DNA from: Blasia pusilla
Taxonomy: Eukaryota > Marchantiophyta > Marchantiopsida > Blasiales
Assembly: GCA_050084515.1 (NCBI GenBank)
Contig: CM114273.1
Span: 42,842,001 to 42,906,000, forward strand
DNA: 64,000 nt
Direction of reading: 5' to 3'
Shown here: positions 27,000-40,364 of the stretch, in pieces
Numbering within the stretch: the first letter of the stretch is position 1
Layout: every line of letters starts with the position of its first letter
Program-made: the position numbers and the translations under genes
Notes under the pieces: model-generated
The model's input: the letters and a program-made list of their open reading frames with translations, nothing else
Told to the model about the DNA's origin: nothing
Databases searched by the model: none

Positions 27000-27316
27000 A
27001 TATAACATGTCTTCAGACAATATTTTACAACCAAAATAAAATCTAATTATGATGAATTCTTCTAAATGAATCATTTCTTCACTTAAACATCAAGATTTAC
27101 ATTCATATTACCATATTGGTGTACGCCCGTGCGATGCACAACTTTAAATTACCTCCCAAAATGATCATTAACCTCTTTTCTGTCAAATATCATTTCAAAT
27201 CAACTTGAGAAATCGTACTGGCTTAGAAGGCGAATGGTCCTTTTGGTTAAAAGTGCCAAGTTTCAAGAGGATAGGAATTTGAAAAATAAAGGGGTACTTT
27301 CTGATAAGAATATAGA

Positions 27317-27320
<4 letters not shown>
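27000..27320. other. AT-rich intergenic DNA
   Basis: Nothing is recognised except the word GCCCGTGCGATGCAC at about 27125. This resembles the 3' subterminal hairpin sequence of plant Helitrons, but no element end was placed. Confidence 0.35.

Positions 27321-27321
<1 letters not shown>

Positions 27322-27395
<74 letters not shown>
27322..27395. repeat. (CT)n microsatellite
   Basis: An uninterrupted CT run of about 74 bases. The Leu-Ser and Arg-Glu open frames across it are artefacts. A shorter CT run (about 26 bases) occurs at 33026-33051. Confidence 0.97.
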
Positions 27396-27400
<5 letters not shown>

Positions 27401-30400
27401 TATTTTCATCTTTATATTTCTTTTGATACTCTCAAGACACAATAATTCATTAAATTCCACGATAAATAATTATCCTTCACAACCATCAATCAATTCTTGT
27501 ATTGGTTAAAAAAATTTAATGAAAATGAAACAAAAAAACTAAGTAATGATAAGAATACATTTTTTTGTTCATTTAAAGATACCATCAATATTTTTAATCA
27601 ACTCGTATTTATGCAATTATTTTTTTCTTGCCAACATCCATAGGGTTCCCATCATAACCAAAACACCTTTCGCTAATTCATTAGGTGTAAGGATCCATGA
27701 TCCTAAATTTCATCAACTGAAATCAATAACCATCAAAATACAATTTTCTTCACTTCCAACATATATATAAAAAGTCAAGTGAGAACTTGCATTCCATTAT
27801 CTTTGAGAGTGATGATATTTATTCTAAATTGATAAAGCTATATTCCATTAACAACTTGAAACCAATCTTTAGATCATTGTATAAGACTCTCCATTCACTA
27901 TGTCATAGGAAGTACATTACAACAATATTTTCTCTCGGTCTTGGTTCTATAATAATCCACCATAAGTATTACAGTTCCATAATATCATATTAAAAGTATA
28001 CTTGTTATAAAAGAGGATTTTGTTATTGGTTTGATATATGTCATGATATCTTGGGTAACTATCATATATATCACTATTAAGGATTAAGGTGTCAACACGG
28101 CTCTTTTACGCATATATTTTTTTCCAAGAAAACATACTTTGCAATTCCATTACAAGTGTAAGTTTGCAACTTTACTTGGTGCAAATTCATTGCGGATCCG
28201 TATAGCTTTGCAAGTCCAGAAAATTATTCTATTATTGAATTTGCAACTATTGGCTCTAAGCTTGCAAGCATGATAATGAGTCATTGTCATAACTAGTGGA
28301 TTTAGATACTTTCACTTTACAACTACAAGGGTTCGTATCAGACTCCTAAGAGACTTGAAAGTCATCTTCCAACCTTGGAATTGGCTTAACGTCATTTCGA
28401 GTCTCGATATCACAATCTTGGGTTAAAGCATTCTTTTTGCCTCTAAACCACTTCACTTTCATTTTTCCTTTGAGCGTTTGGATATTTGTTTCTTCACTGT
28501 ACAACTGGTTTTTTTCTGTAGTAGACCCAATTCTTAGATGTTGACGGATTGAGGTCATTTTATATTAAAGGATATGAAGTGCATTGTATTACGTGTAATT
28601 TTTTCCTAAAATCTTGATTCTACACTATAAGAAATGAAGGATTCAAATCTCCATCCAAAAGTAGTTCGTAGACCTAAAAATGGATACAAATTGAAAGGAA
28701 AAGTAGCCAAAAATAAGTACTTTGCGAGTGAAAGAAACCACTAATTGGCCTCACACTTTTGCCATTATTTATTGAGTCACACGCACAAGTTAACTACATT
28801 TTTACAAGTATAATGTGCGTTCATTACATGTCCATTATAAGCCCATTGCAAGGTTAGTGTGAGTGTAAACAAAAAAATTTGAAGATGTGTTGGGATTGCA
28901 AAGTGCTAACCAAATTTTAAATCTTGTGAGTGTAGGATTTCCAACATCCACTTCTCTTAGCACCAGTAATGTGATCGCCTCCCTTATATGAGGAGAAGCC
29001 TAGATTGATGATTTTGACTTAGACGTCGAAGAAGTCATAGTAATATGATATAGGTGGTTTATGGAGTAGCATTACTAGGATTATCTAACCCTATTTTGCA
29101 TAAGTTTGCGGAGCATCCTCATGCAACTTGTGACCCTGAATGCCAAAAAAAAAGAAAAGAAGAAGTTAAAAAACCCTAGATTCTCGAGTAGTGAAATAGT
29201 TGAGAGTCGTAGCGGTAGTGGATTCTCATATGTCGAGTTATCTCCTTGTTCCATCGATGCTCTTCTGTGAGCGCACGGAAGGACTAGGTCACTTTGTATC
29301 TCTAAGATTTGTAACATATTTCAGTGATTTCGTCACATTTTGTTTTCTTCCAGCGAGTTGGGCACTCAAAATCTTTTAGCTAGATTACAGTTTTATTAGA
29401 AAGAAGATTAAGCCTCCATAAAAGGCTCATTGGAACCCATGTCATTGACTGTAATTCAACTTTCTGACTCACGTAGTTACTCCAAATGTGGTAGTGCATA
29501 TTTGAGAATTCTAATTCGTCTCACTCCTTCAAAAAAAATTTTTATGAGCATGAATTCATAAATTAATTTTATTGCAATATTCCTTTGAAAATTAATATAC
29601 CACATAATAATTCTTCTTCAATATCAGCATAACTAAGCACCAATAAAATTAAGCATGAAATTTCAAAAATATGCATCGTACTTCCCAAATCTCTTTTGAG
29701 AAGGAATTGTTGATGAAATTTTTTCTTGGAAAAGAAAACTTGAAAAAAATTTACGATATCATTTTATTTTCTGAATTATGTCAATATACTTTATTATTAA
29801 TCTAATAAAATTAACTAGCTTTTGTGTATTTTGAACATTAAGTATGCTTGATGAACTTTTGAATTTTATTATAACTAATCTCCCAATTTTGATTGAGATA
29901 GGCAATGTTTTAATTGCAAAATTCATGGGAAAATATGAAGGAGAACAAAATAGTAAGATGGATGCCCTCCATTTTCAATTATAAGTTTTTGTAGTTATAT
30001 TATGACAATTATCTTTTTTTCTTTCGTATTCTAGTGAACTTGTGAATTTACAAGGTTGTAGGACGAGTAAGAGTTCGATAGTAAAGGTGTTTTAAGTAGT
30101 GGGTAGAATCTCATCCCAATAAAAGTGCTTGCCCTATAAGATATATTCACATAGGTGGAAAACTTCTCCATTAGATGTTATACTTGCAACACACTTTGAA
30201 AGTAATCGTAAAGACTACTCTTGAATTTAATCCAAATGAGTCAAGGTTTTTAGTTTCAAATATGATAAAATCTTAATTCAACCAAGCACCCAAAATTATT
30301 GATATTTAATCTCCTATTTTTTCCAATGGCATACTCGTAAAGAAAGAAAATTCACAAAATCCATTACAAATCTTCCTACCACCTTCTTCTTCATTGAAAT

Positions 30401-31600
30401 ATTTTACAAGATGGGGAAAAAATGAATATTCCATTCTTCTTCTTCTTATTGACTTGTAAAGAACAACTCTTATACCTCATTAGACTTTATTTTCCTTCTC
30501 CTTCTTCTTCTTCTACTCATTCAAATATCAACCGTATAGAGAATTAGCAATTCAATCGATCATCGTGCAATTTCAAATTATAAAAATATAATTTGGAATT
30601 GCATGTAGCTATTCCAAATTATATTTTTATTTCTTTGTGACCATTAAAATTATGTTTCACACATAAAAAGTGTAAATTTCATTCTTTTAACTTCTTCTTT
30701 TTTCCATGTGTTTTGTTTAATTGGAACAATTTTCATGGTGTGTGTTTGTGAACAAACCAATTCTTCTCCACTCTTATTCATTTGTAAATAATATTTATCA
30801 TTCCTTTTTATATATTCTCCTCCTTCTACTTCTTCGTGTTCTGATCAAATATCAGATATATTCGTGATGTCCTCAAGTAAGAAGAAGTTAACTTAACGTA
30901 ATACTAACACACAATCATTTGAAAATGGTTATCCCATTATTTAATATTTACAAATTATTCAGTAATCTTATGGATTTCTATTCAAGTTTTTTTTTCTCGC
31001 AATTAATTAAAGTTATCATCATAGTACATGCATATTTTTTTAACAAACTTCATCAAAAATATTACAATGATTATAATTTACATGTAGTTACATATATCAT
31101 GCTACTTCATTGATTTTTTTTCCAAATGGACATTGATACTATCTATTTTTTTCATCATCCTTTATTCTTTCATAGATATTATATGAAAGTCATAAGAGCC
31201 TAGTGATACGCTTTTATGGTGCCTTGGAGGGATCCCAACACGTGCGAGGCTAGGAATCGGGAACATTAATCTATCCCTCCCGTCATTGCCTCATTATCTT
31301 ACATATCCATAATGGATTGTCCAAGTTTTACCAAGGGAGTCTTCATAATCTCATACAGTACAACGCATGGACTTGGCTTCAAGATTTATGATCGATTAGG
31401 ATTGCGATGTGCAAAGAACAGTATGATCATGATTGATTGAGGGGTCATGTTTATGTTTAAAGAACCATGCAAGGATTTAGGGATCCTAGATTTGGCGTCT
31501 AGCCAATCATTCCAATATGAGCGTAGAAAGGGGAGTTTGTGAAGAGTTTCTAGATTTCAATCGTTGGATGAGATCCAATTTTTTTTCTTTAACAAAATTG
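27396..31600. other. AT-rich gene desert
   Basis: No gene or RNA was recognised. Short frames are not supported by motifs. The only structure that stands out is the hairpin at 30580-30630. Confidence 0.5.
30580..30630. repeat. Perfect 20-bp hairpin
   Basis: ATAAAAATATAATTTGGAAT (30580-30599) pairs exactly with 30611-30630 around an 11-base loop. It resembles a small inverted-repeat transposon remnant or a precursor-like fold, but the stem is AT-rich. Confidence 0.75.
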
Positions 31601-32260
31601 TTAGCGGATTTTAGTAAGATTGGTGATAACTCGGTGGATTCAATTAATGGTAGCTCATGGGGCTGAATTAATGTCAAATTTTATGTATTTGATCTTTGCA
31701 TGTTTTGTCCTAGTGACACCCCATTCAATTAAATTATGCACAATTTGGAAGTGTGCTCCATATGTATATGTTTTGGTATACATTTTATGAACATTTAAAA
31801 ATCAATGTGATGTATAGCTCCATGGATTCAAGTCGTGCTAGCTTCATGGATTCTAATGGTGGCAACTCATGAGACTCAATTGTTGCCAACATTAATATAA
31901 ACTTGTACTCATTATGCTATTTCATTGAGATTGGTGGCAGATCCTGAAATTAAATTGGTGGGAGCTTAAATGTATATCTTAGAAAGGTTCACTGTATTAT
32001 CAATCCATCCAATTCTAAAATGTACTTCGCATGCATGTGTTATAGTGTACTTTTTATAAACTTTGAAAACCGGAGTATGAAAATTCAGCATGATATACAT
32101 TGAATTACACTCATGCAACTCCTTCTTTGAGATTGGTGGCAACAATATGGATTCCATGGTTTAACTTTTTGTATTGAATCGATGTAGTAGCAGCATTGGC
32201 ATATTTCTTCTAGCAAGGTTATTTTATAATTTTTTATGAACTTTGAGATTTCAATGAACT
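31600..32260. repeat. Degenerate tandem repeats of roughly 200-300 bases
   Basis: The phrase GAGATTGGTGGCA or a close variant recurs at about 31616, 31927 and 32128. A second phrase (a TTTTATGAAC/TATAAAC word followed by TTTGA or TTTAA) recurs after each. The units are diverged and unequal in length. No coding was seen. Confidence 0.4.
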
Positions 32261-35200
32261 ATGAACACCTATGTTTCCTTTATATTCCTTTGAGTACCTA
32301 TTCCTTTGTTCACATTACCTCCCTCGTCTGGTTAATTCACTAGAATTGTTTCATCAGCTCTAAATCAATGAATAAGTAACAAAAAATGTTATGGTCATAC
32401 AATTTAATTTCACTTTATCTTGTGATGTCATCTATAAACCTGAAGGACTATTTAACAAGGAATATGTTATCATGTATGGTCCAAAATACAAGGCTTTAAT
32501 AGATGCCTCTAGCTTTCTAGATTTCTTAATGGGAGAGGAAAAGATGGAACACTTCCACATCCATTTTAGGAAGGAAAAATCTAAAGTGAATAATGTTTTG
32601 GATCCTACCGTGCGCTTTAGAAATATATTTCATACAACATATAGAAAATCTTGAAGGTATGCATCGTTTCAAAATGTATAATTACCAAGATATCTTTAGC
32701 ATTATCAATGCAATAAGAAGGCATGGAGGAGGCAATGATGGCACAAAAAATCCCTCTATGGCTCATATATGGGTGCCCAGACATCCAAAGTATGTTATAT
32801 TATAGAAGTCTTCCAAGAGTACCATCAAGCAACTATTTGCTCTATGATTTTGTTTTCTTTTTGTCGCACGCATACACATCGCTCTACAACATACATAGTT
32901 TTAACTAAATATAAACACATAAATAAAATATATCATATTCACTTATAAAATCTAAACATCAAAATGATCGTGAACCAAAATATCTCCAATTAAAACAAAA
33001 TCACCCTAATGGTGCACATAATCTCCATCTCTCTCTCTCTCTCTCTCTCTCATCAAACCAAGTCCACTCTCTTAATGAGAGGCTTGGATTACTAACAAGG
33101 CAAGAAGGACCACCTCATGCGAAGGGGTTCAATAGAGAGAATAAAGTTTAAAAACTCCTTCTCTTTGGGTATATCTCTTCCCTCTCCCGAGTTCTCCCCA
33201 CAATAACCTATGCTTGTAGGCTATCTTCTTGGATCTTGATTTATTTTAGGGGATCAATAGTCACTTTCCAAAATGGAAAGTAAACTATGCTCCTACAAGA
33301 AATATACTATAAATAGTATGTTTCTCAATATAACTCCAAATAAGCCCAAATAAATTGGGAAAATTGCTCTCTCAGGTTATCTAGCACCTCAAAAAATCGT
33401 CCTCAAACTCTTATGCCTCTCATCTAATGCCTTCAAAGGCGCCGTGTAGATATTCGTCAATCGATCCTCAAAGACGTAACATATGGATGTTTTAAAACCT
33501 TTGTGCTATTTGGGGATTTTGGTGCTATAAATATGGATGCCATACATATTTCCAACACATATAAGATACCTTTTATTTATTTCTTTATAGCCAAGGAATT
33601 CTTGGCCTCTTTCCATACTTCTATTATGACAACTTTTGGTCAACTACTTATAATGAAGAATTTTGAGGAAGATGATGGTGTCTTGGCTTCATAAAAAGCT
33701 ATCTTACCTATTCCTTTTGAAGGCATGGGACTTTCCTCTACAATCGCTTGTGCATCTAAATTTTTTTGGAGGAGTAGGACTTTGGTTGGCCCAATTACGT
33801 CTTCAAGGTTTTTCAAAGAAGATGCATCTATCTTCAAGGATCATGTGGCCCAAGTATAAATCAAAGGGGGGGGGGGAGGGGAGGAGGGCTATTATTCAAA
33901 AAAGAAATAATAGGATTTTTTGAATAATAGACCTCCTCCCATAGAAATAATATAAAGATTATTCAAAAAATAAATAATAGAAAAATAACTCTACAAGCTA
34001 TAATGAGATGTGTCATAAGTCTTCTTTCTCTCGTTATATAAGCAATTCCAAGCTCTTTCAATCAATTGATTATAAAATGACCTAATCAATTTAAAGAGTT
34101 TTTCTCTAAGAAGTTGCATCAAATCAAAGTTTCCAACATTTTCTACAAGGTATCTTCTAGCACTATTTATTTTCGACAATGAATATAATTGACTTTCCAA
34201 CGTGTATAAGCTCAAGCATGAGTACGTCGAGCCAAAGTGGTTAGGGGCCATTTATCTTGTCGTCCATTGACGTCAACTAACCATTAGTGTTCTTGTCAAT
34301 TTTACTTTGAGCTATTAATCGTGTAGCTTGTAGAGTTAGTTTTTGTGTTGGCTTCTTGCCATTTTATTTTTTGCTTTCTTTTTTACGGCCCCAAATATAA
34401 GGACATTTTTTTAATAGCATTTTGTGACTATGCCACAACACCCCTTGGAACGGAAGTCATTTTCATGCGGCCAACACTAACATTAATTCTACAAATATTT
34501 AAAAAAATATTTTTAGCATCAAGGCCTTAATGCAAGGTACAACCTTAATGGGTAAGGAAGATTCCTTATTAATGAAGGGGTAGGGAGAGGGGCCGCACAC
34601 TAGTTTAATTTCTTGGCTAGGGCCTTACCTTCTAGGAATGTTGTTGCTTTTCTTTATCTTCTTTTGAGATTTGTTTTTATAATAAAGTGAATTTTACTTT
34701 CTTTCTAATTTTTATGATATAAGACAATACAATGTGAAGTTGCAGTTTTCTATGTTTTTGTTTTAAAAAATTTACAGAGTTTCATACCTTGCGTTTACCC
34801 CTCTCTTTACTTCCTCCATCTTTATTTCTTCATATTAGGTGTTTATACTTTTATTTCGCAAGTTTTTGGTGTTACTTTTTGCATTTTTTGTGGGTAAGAT
34901 CTCGTGCACTTGCTGGGCTATATAGTGTAACATGCAAGCTTTTGCTTTAAAGTTCCTATTTTGGTAGGAAGGAGTTAGTGGACGAATTTACATTGATTAT
35001 TTCATGAATGAGCATTCTATTTATAAAATGTTTTCACTCTTATTTTAGGGGAAAAACCAATTTTTACTTCCCATTTTAAGATGTATGGTTTAGTGATTTA
35101 TTTTACAGGTTTAGAAAAAAAATGAAGAACATTTGTTTATTGTATGTTGTGCATGCTTCTAGTGCTTTTATAATTTCAAATTGGGGATGTACAAATATGT

Positions 35201-38200
35201 GCCTCACATTCTTATTTTGTTGACTTTTTTATCCATTGTGTAGTATGGATATCACTTCTTATTCATGATGACAAATATTTTCCTAACTTCTCTATAATCG
35301 ACATTATCTTTAAAAACAATGTAACTACAAATATATTCTCTTATAATAATATGGGTGGATTCGGCGATTTGCATTTAATATGGGTCTATACTAGATTTTT
35401 TTTTCATGGATATGGAAAAATAAACTTTTTACACTAGCTTGAAGGAAATGTCTGAAGTTTTATAATTTCAAGTTAATCTAAAGGAATACAAATACCCAAG
35501 ATGATAGATTAGTGTCTTTAATAACTTAAGTAAGAAGTAAGATAAAAATTAGTATGTTCAAAGAGGTTATATTTAATGACCTTCTATTCATATTGTTGTG
35601 GGAAAAAGAATCATATTTTTTATCCTTAAGTATATGTAACAAAGAAGGAAAAATTGATGTGAGATCATCAAAAGCATAATGGAAGTCATAGACCACTGAG
35701 ATTCAAACTTATATTAGCTTACCAACTAAACTTCTATTATTAAAGAGTTGATAATATTCCTTCATTCTAATGAATGCAAGAAATGCAATTTTGCAATTTT
35801 GTGACAATTACAACATATTCGTATGATTCTATTTTTTTATGATGGTAAAGGACGGAGGGGCTCCGGAGCTGCCTAAAAACCTATAGAAAGTATATATGTA
35901 ATCCAAGACACCAACACAACCTGTAAAGTTAACAAAAATCACAATTTAACACCTTTTAAATAGTTATGAACAAAAAATATATATTTTTGCTGCAAGCTAC
36001 CTTGGTAGAAAGTGTTTCCCAAAATTTTCTAACGACGTACATAGATATGTCTGCCTACTTGAATGTATTGCCTAATTAGGTATTCCTTTTATGATCCCAT
36101 ATGGAACCAAGTTTTTATATATCCACGTTGCGGTGATGGTAATTGATCCCATTCTTGGCAAAAGTACTTAAGATCTATGGATATTCATGGACATCCTCAT
36201 GTGTCTGCCTCCCTCCTAGATGCAACTTCGATTGACACTTGACATCTTGCTCAAGGTGCTGCTCTTTCTCCTTCAACTCAAATATGTTTTCTACCTCTTG
36301 CTCCTACAATGTTTGACATGATCTCAAGCTAATCATATATTTTCCAAAAGATTGCCCTCTACGTAACAATGTAATTTTCTACTTGGGTGGGATATGCTAT
36401 TCTACAAAGGAATCCCAAAGACGTACCATATTTGGTCCACCATTGATTAATACCATTTATAGCATTATAAGAATTATATTTATTATGCATAAAACAAAAC
36501 ACACACGATTGAAATGAAAATCATATGAAGAAAATTAGTAAGGAAAAAACATTTGAGGAGGGAGGAAGTAGATGGTTGATATTTTGATTTTTATTGAGAT
36601 GAGATTGTCTTACGAATGTTGATAATCATGATGATGATCATACCATAATTGCAAATTGGGCCATTCTTTTCAAATCAATACAATTTAGCGGCAATTGTGC
36701 AAATTTTTTTGCAACAATACTACAACTATGGTATGTGATTTTAATGCAACTATTTACAATCACAACTACTATGGTTTTCAAAATATAAAGTAATTGTCCA
36801 AATGTTATAAAAGTACTTCAAGAGTTTATAGATATTCCATCGTTCTCCAAAACCACAAGCTTTAGTTGTTAAAAATTAGATGCAAAGTATGAAATCACTC
36901 AATTGTTGTAAGTCACATGGGAAATCTTCCATAATGAAGAAGAATTATAAAGTATACGTAGGTGGAAGAGGTTTCCTTGTGATGTTCTTGCTAGATGGAA
37001 AATAATTATGTGATGTCATATATATGTCTTAGATTGCTCTGGTACAAATCTAGATCAAGGTTGTGGCTTCTTTATAATTTTCTTCATAACTTTTGAAAAT
37101 CTCATTATTTATAGTGTATTATATGGTGATCTATGTAACACATCCAGAACTCCATAGATGCAACGTGATCCTTCTTTAAGTCTTTCTTGGAGATCTTTTG
37201 GAAGCCTTCAAAAATTATGTCCGACATTCTTATATTACGATGAATCCTTCTTTAAGAACCACAGGTCTTTTCAAACAACCACTTAACTCATGGAAAACAA
37301 TTATATTATGAGCTTTTCTATTTAACTTGTTTGATATATCCATTCTACACTTGATTAGGGTAAAATTCCTATTTATTATAGGTTTTTAATTGGAAGTACA
37401 AAAGGATTCCATTCAAGACATGAAGCCTCATGTTAGAGTGGATTAGTTATGTTCCTTTACAGAGTTAAAATATTTTAAAATGAAATGAAAAAAATATAAA
37501 AATGAAGATTTCTTTTGAAGACTAGTGAGTTATCCACTCTACTAGTTACTAACTTTCCATTAATACACATTAATTTTTTTTTCTATAATGGTACATAGTT
37601 ATCTATTTTGAAATTGATCTACATAGATTTATTTATTCATTCATCAAAAGAATACTTTGAATTGTGTAAAAGTCAAGGGATATGTGTCATTATTCGATTA
37701 AGCGACCTCAACTATTTGAGAAGGTTTTAAAAAAATAAGAAACTTATACTTTCTTCAATTTTAAGACAAATGAGATTATATAGTATTCCTTTTGTACGTA
37801 TTACACATACATTAGTGACTCATCTTGATTCCCTTATGTGAGAGGAAAAATGACAACTCATATTTTCCCTTGTAAAGAATTAAATTTTTTGTCAGACATA
37901 GTTATCGCCCCTTCCTCAATTTATAGTGTAAATGCATAGTTTTATTCTAAAGATTTCAATTCGAAATTACTATGAAAATATTCCAAAAACTTTATAAAGC
38001 AAGGGGCATATGTCATCATTCTATCAAGAGACTTGATTTCTTTTAACAAGATCTTTCTATAAAAAGTAGCCTCCATTCCTCCAATTATAAAATAGATTAA
38101 ATCTATTAAATCTTCCATTCATGCTTAACCACATATAACCTAGTGACTCATATTATGTCTTTTTTAGAAGGGGTGATATGATACCCCACATTATCTCTTT

Positions 38201-38440
38201 ATAAAATATTTCATGCAGTTTAGAAAATATTCCCCTCATATAATAGTAGTTTTTATTTGAACATTAGGAAATTAGAGAAAATCTTGTAAGGTGCAAGAAG
38301 AAGAGACATAATACAACGACCTCTATTTCTTAAAAATAAATGTATAAGAGATACTCTCACAATGTACATTTCTTTAGAATAGAAGATTTTTTCTTTTGGG
38401 TGAAGATTTGTGGATATTAGATCCGTTATTGATTAAGATG
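32261..38440. other. AT-rich gene desert
   Basis: Only short, motif-free frames occur (for example 32391-32654). No RNA genes or element ends were recognised apart from the fold-back at 33879-33940. A G-rich run (33866-33888) abuts that structure. Confidence 0.5.
33879..33940. repeat. 25-bp fold-back with one mismatch
   Basis: Arms 33879-33903 and 33916-33940 match at 24 of 25 positions around a 12-base loop. The inner 15 bases (CTATTATTCAAAAAA) are exact. The outer part of the left arm lies in the G-rich run. Confidence 0.75.
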
Positions 38441-38447
38441 ACTAATA

Positions 38448-38627
38448 TCTATATAATAAAAAGAGGATGGGGTTAGAGAAAACCCTCCTCTGGAGTTGAT
38501 ACATGTCCTCTCAAATCTCTTCTGCTACAGACATGTGTGAGCTTAAGGGAATACCTAAATTAATTGGACCAAATTTAACAGATGCCAAGAAAATGTTCAC
38601 CTGTGCATAGCATGAACATTATGATAG
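38448..38627 (+). mobile_element. Short non-autonomous Helitron-like element
   Basis: It starts TCTATATAATAAA after an A, continues through GAGGATGGGGTTAG and ends GCATAGCATGAACATTATGA then TAG-T. Both ends match the inverted element at 22803-23200. At 180 bases it is less than half that length, so one copy is deleted or the other holds an insertion. Confidence 0.55.
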
Positions 38628-38926
38628 TCTTTATTATTATTGTGCCCTTTCATTTTTCAATCTGGTCTCTTTTTTTCTTGACACATGGCATTCTCGATGA
38701 ACTGGATTGCTCGCTCCTACGAAACAATACGATTATTCAATATTAAAATAATATTTTTAAAAAAACTGTTAAAAAGTAATTTAAATTTGTGCATTTGCGA
38801 CTTACATAACTAAATATTAAAAGAATTCTTAAATTTCCCATTAGAAATAGCGTCGATACGATTTTTATCACAAACAAATTAGAACAAAAAGATTATCATC
38901 ACAATACCTCAATGCTAAAGCGGAAC

Positions 38927-39112
38927 CTATATTATCAAAATAGGATGGGATTGGTGAATCCTTTCTCGTGCGTTGATATGTGTGTATTTTTGCCTTCTTT
39001 GATGCTCACACATGTAATGTTTAACACGTGACTTAAATCGTTCAGACATAACAAATGGTTTAACAAATGATGTGCCCTTTTCATCCGTGCATAACACCGG
39101 GCAATACACTAG
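38927..39112 (+). mobile_element. Second short Helitron-like element
   Basis: The start (TATATTATCAAAATAGGATG) is related to the element at 38448. The end reads CCGTGCATAACACCGGGC followed by AATACACTAG-T. A GTGC/CGGGC-rich stretch shortly before CTAGT is the usual look of plant Helitron 3' ends. No coding frame was seen. Confidence 0.5.
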
Positions 39113-39394
39113 TTATGAAGAAAGAGAGAAACGGCCTTTGGTTAGTGTTGAACCTTAAGAAGGCATTAATAGAAAGTCGGAATTAAAAAAAGAAATGTCC
39201 CATCCGCCAATGCCATAATTTCGAGAGGGCATTATTCATAGAATTGAAAGAAAAGCACCTTTTAGTTTTAGTACGGCCTTTCCGTGGCAGACTCCGACGG
39301 CCATCTTCTCCACCGTCGTACGTACGTCGTATTCCATGGTCCTTGCCGCCGTAGTATTCCGTCGTCCTCGCCGCCGTAGTACCTACGTCCCCTT

Positions 39395-39475
39395 CCGTCG
39401 TGGCCGTCGTCTTCGCGACGCCGTCTGCCGTCGTTGCCATCGTCTTCGCGACGTCGTCTGCCGTCGTGGCCGTCC
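39395..39475. repeat. 33-bp tandem repeat (2.5 units)
   Basis: Units 39395-39427 and 39428-39460 differ by a few bases, and a partial third unit ends at 39475. The period is a multiple of three, so frames stay open across it on both strands without implying a gene. Confidence 0.8.
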
Positions 39476-39823
39476 GCTCCAGACACAGAAGTTTGTCGTG
39501 GGGCTGCTGCTGCAGGAGGCAACTCCAGCTCCTCCTGCTCCTCCTCTCGCGCGTGAGTACTTGTTCCGTTGAGGCCGTGGCGCAGCAGCGAGCGAGCGCT
39601 TCTCGCCTCCGATCTGCGGAGGGGGGTTTATTGGAGGAGCGAATGGAGGAGCGAATTGGGAGCGCAGAAGGAGTGGGGACGCTTCGCGGAGGCGGAGATG
39701 CGGCAGGATTGGACCTGGATTTCGGTGCTCATCTCAAGCTTTCGGGCGAACTGGGAGCTTCGGAGCGCGAAAGGTGGGGAGGAGAGGGAGAGGAGGAAGA
39801 GGTGGAGGAGGTAGCGGAGGAGG

Positions 39824-39900
39824 AGGGAAGGGAAGGGAAGGGAAGGGAAGGGAAGGAAAGGAAAGGAAAGGAAAGGAAAGGAAAGGAAAGGAGAGGAAAG
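39824..39900. repeat. Pentanucleotide purine tract, GGGAA then GGAAA
   Basis: A run of GGGAA units changes into GGAAA units and then decays. The + strand is almost wholly purine for over 100 bases around it. Such tracts are common in plant promoters and leaders. Confidence 0.9.
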
Positions 39901-40364
39901 GTGAAGTGAGGTGAGGTTGGGATAGTTTGCGGTGGTTTTGAGGGAAGGTGGGAGGAAGAAAAATCGCGTCGTTCTGAAAAAACATGTCGGTGGTTGTGTG
40001 TGTGTGTGCGCGCGTGAGGGAGTGAGTGTAAGAGAGGATTTTATGAAAGGCGTGGGAGTCTGAGAGAGGGTAGATTAGGAGTGGCTGGGGAGGGAAGGAG
40101 ATGAGGGATGGATTATTGTGCAAGCGAAGGGAGGGGGGTTGAGGGGAGATGATGGGGCTGAGGAGGCGAATTGTGAGGGAGGACAGGGGAGGACGCAATG
40201 GGGAGAGGGAGAATTGTCGGATCTAGAAGTGACAGGAGGATTTTGGGGGAGGAGTCGGAGGTAATGGAGATCCAGAAGGTAGGAAAGTAAAGGCATGCGA
40301 CACCGGGACTATTTTTGTTGGTGCACTCTTATTATCGCCACGCTGTTTGAGTTCGGGCGGCGCC

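Larger units (their letters stand above)
39250..40364 (+). promoter_or_regulatory. PRT6 upstream region, GC-rich then purine-rich
   Basis: A sharp switch from AT-rich to GC-rich DNA marks the likely promoter and 5' leader. It contains three CGTCGT-type tandem repeats and a long GGGAA/GGAAA run (listed separately). A GT run lies near 39995-40012. Long open frames here arise from the repeats. The transcription start was not placed. Confidence 0.5.

Noticed and set aside
27234-27509. Open frames of Leu-Ser or Arg-Glu repeats
   Set aside because: They come from the CT microsatellite.
29081-29317. 78-codon - strand frame with a Pro-Leu-Arg-rich start
   Set aside because: It vaguely recalls repeat-derived plant peptides, but no motif supports a gene or a defined element.
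32391-32654. 87-codon + frame in the gene desert
   Set aside because: No motif, no splice context and no neighbour to support it; the composition is that of chance AT-rich sequence.
33640-33923. Overlapping + and - frames near the G-run
   Set aside because: Short, motif-free and overlapping on both strands; no basis to choose a coding strand.
39183-40198. Long open frames on both strands upstream of PRT6
   Set aside because: They come from the 33-bp and pentanucleotide repeats and GC-rich composition; no domain is present, and they lie in the presumed promoter and leader.
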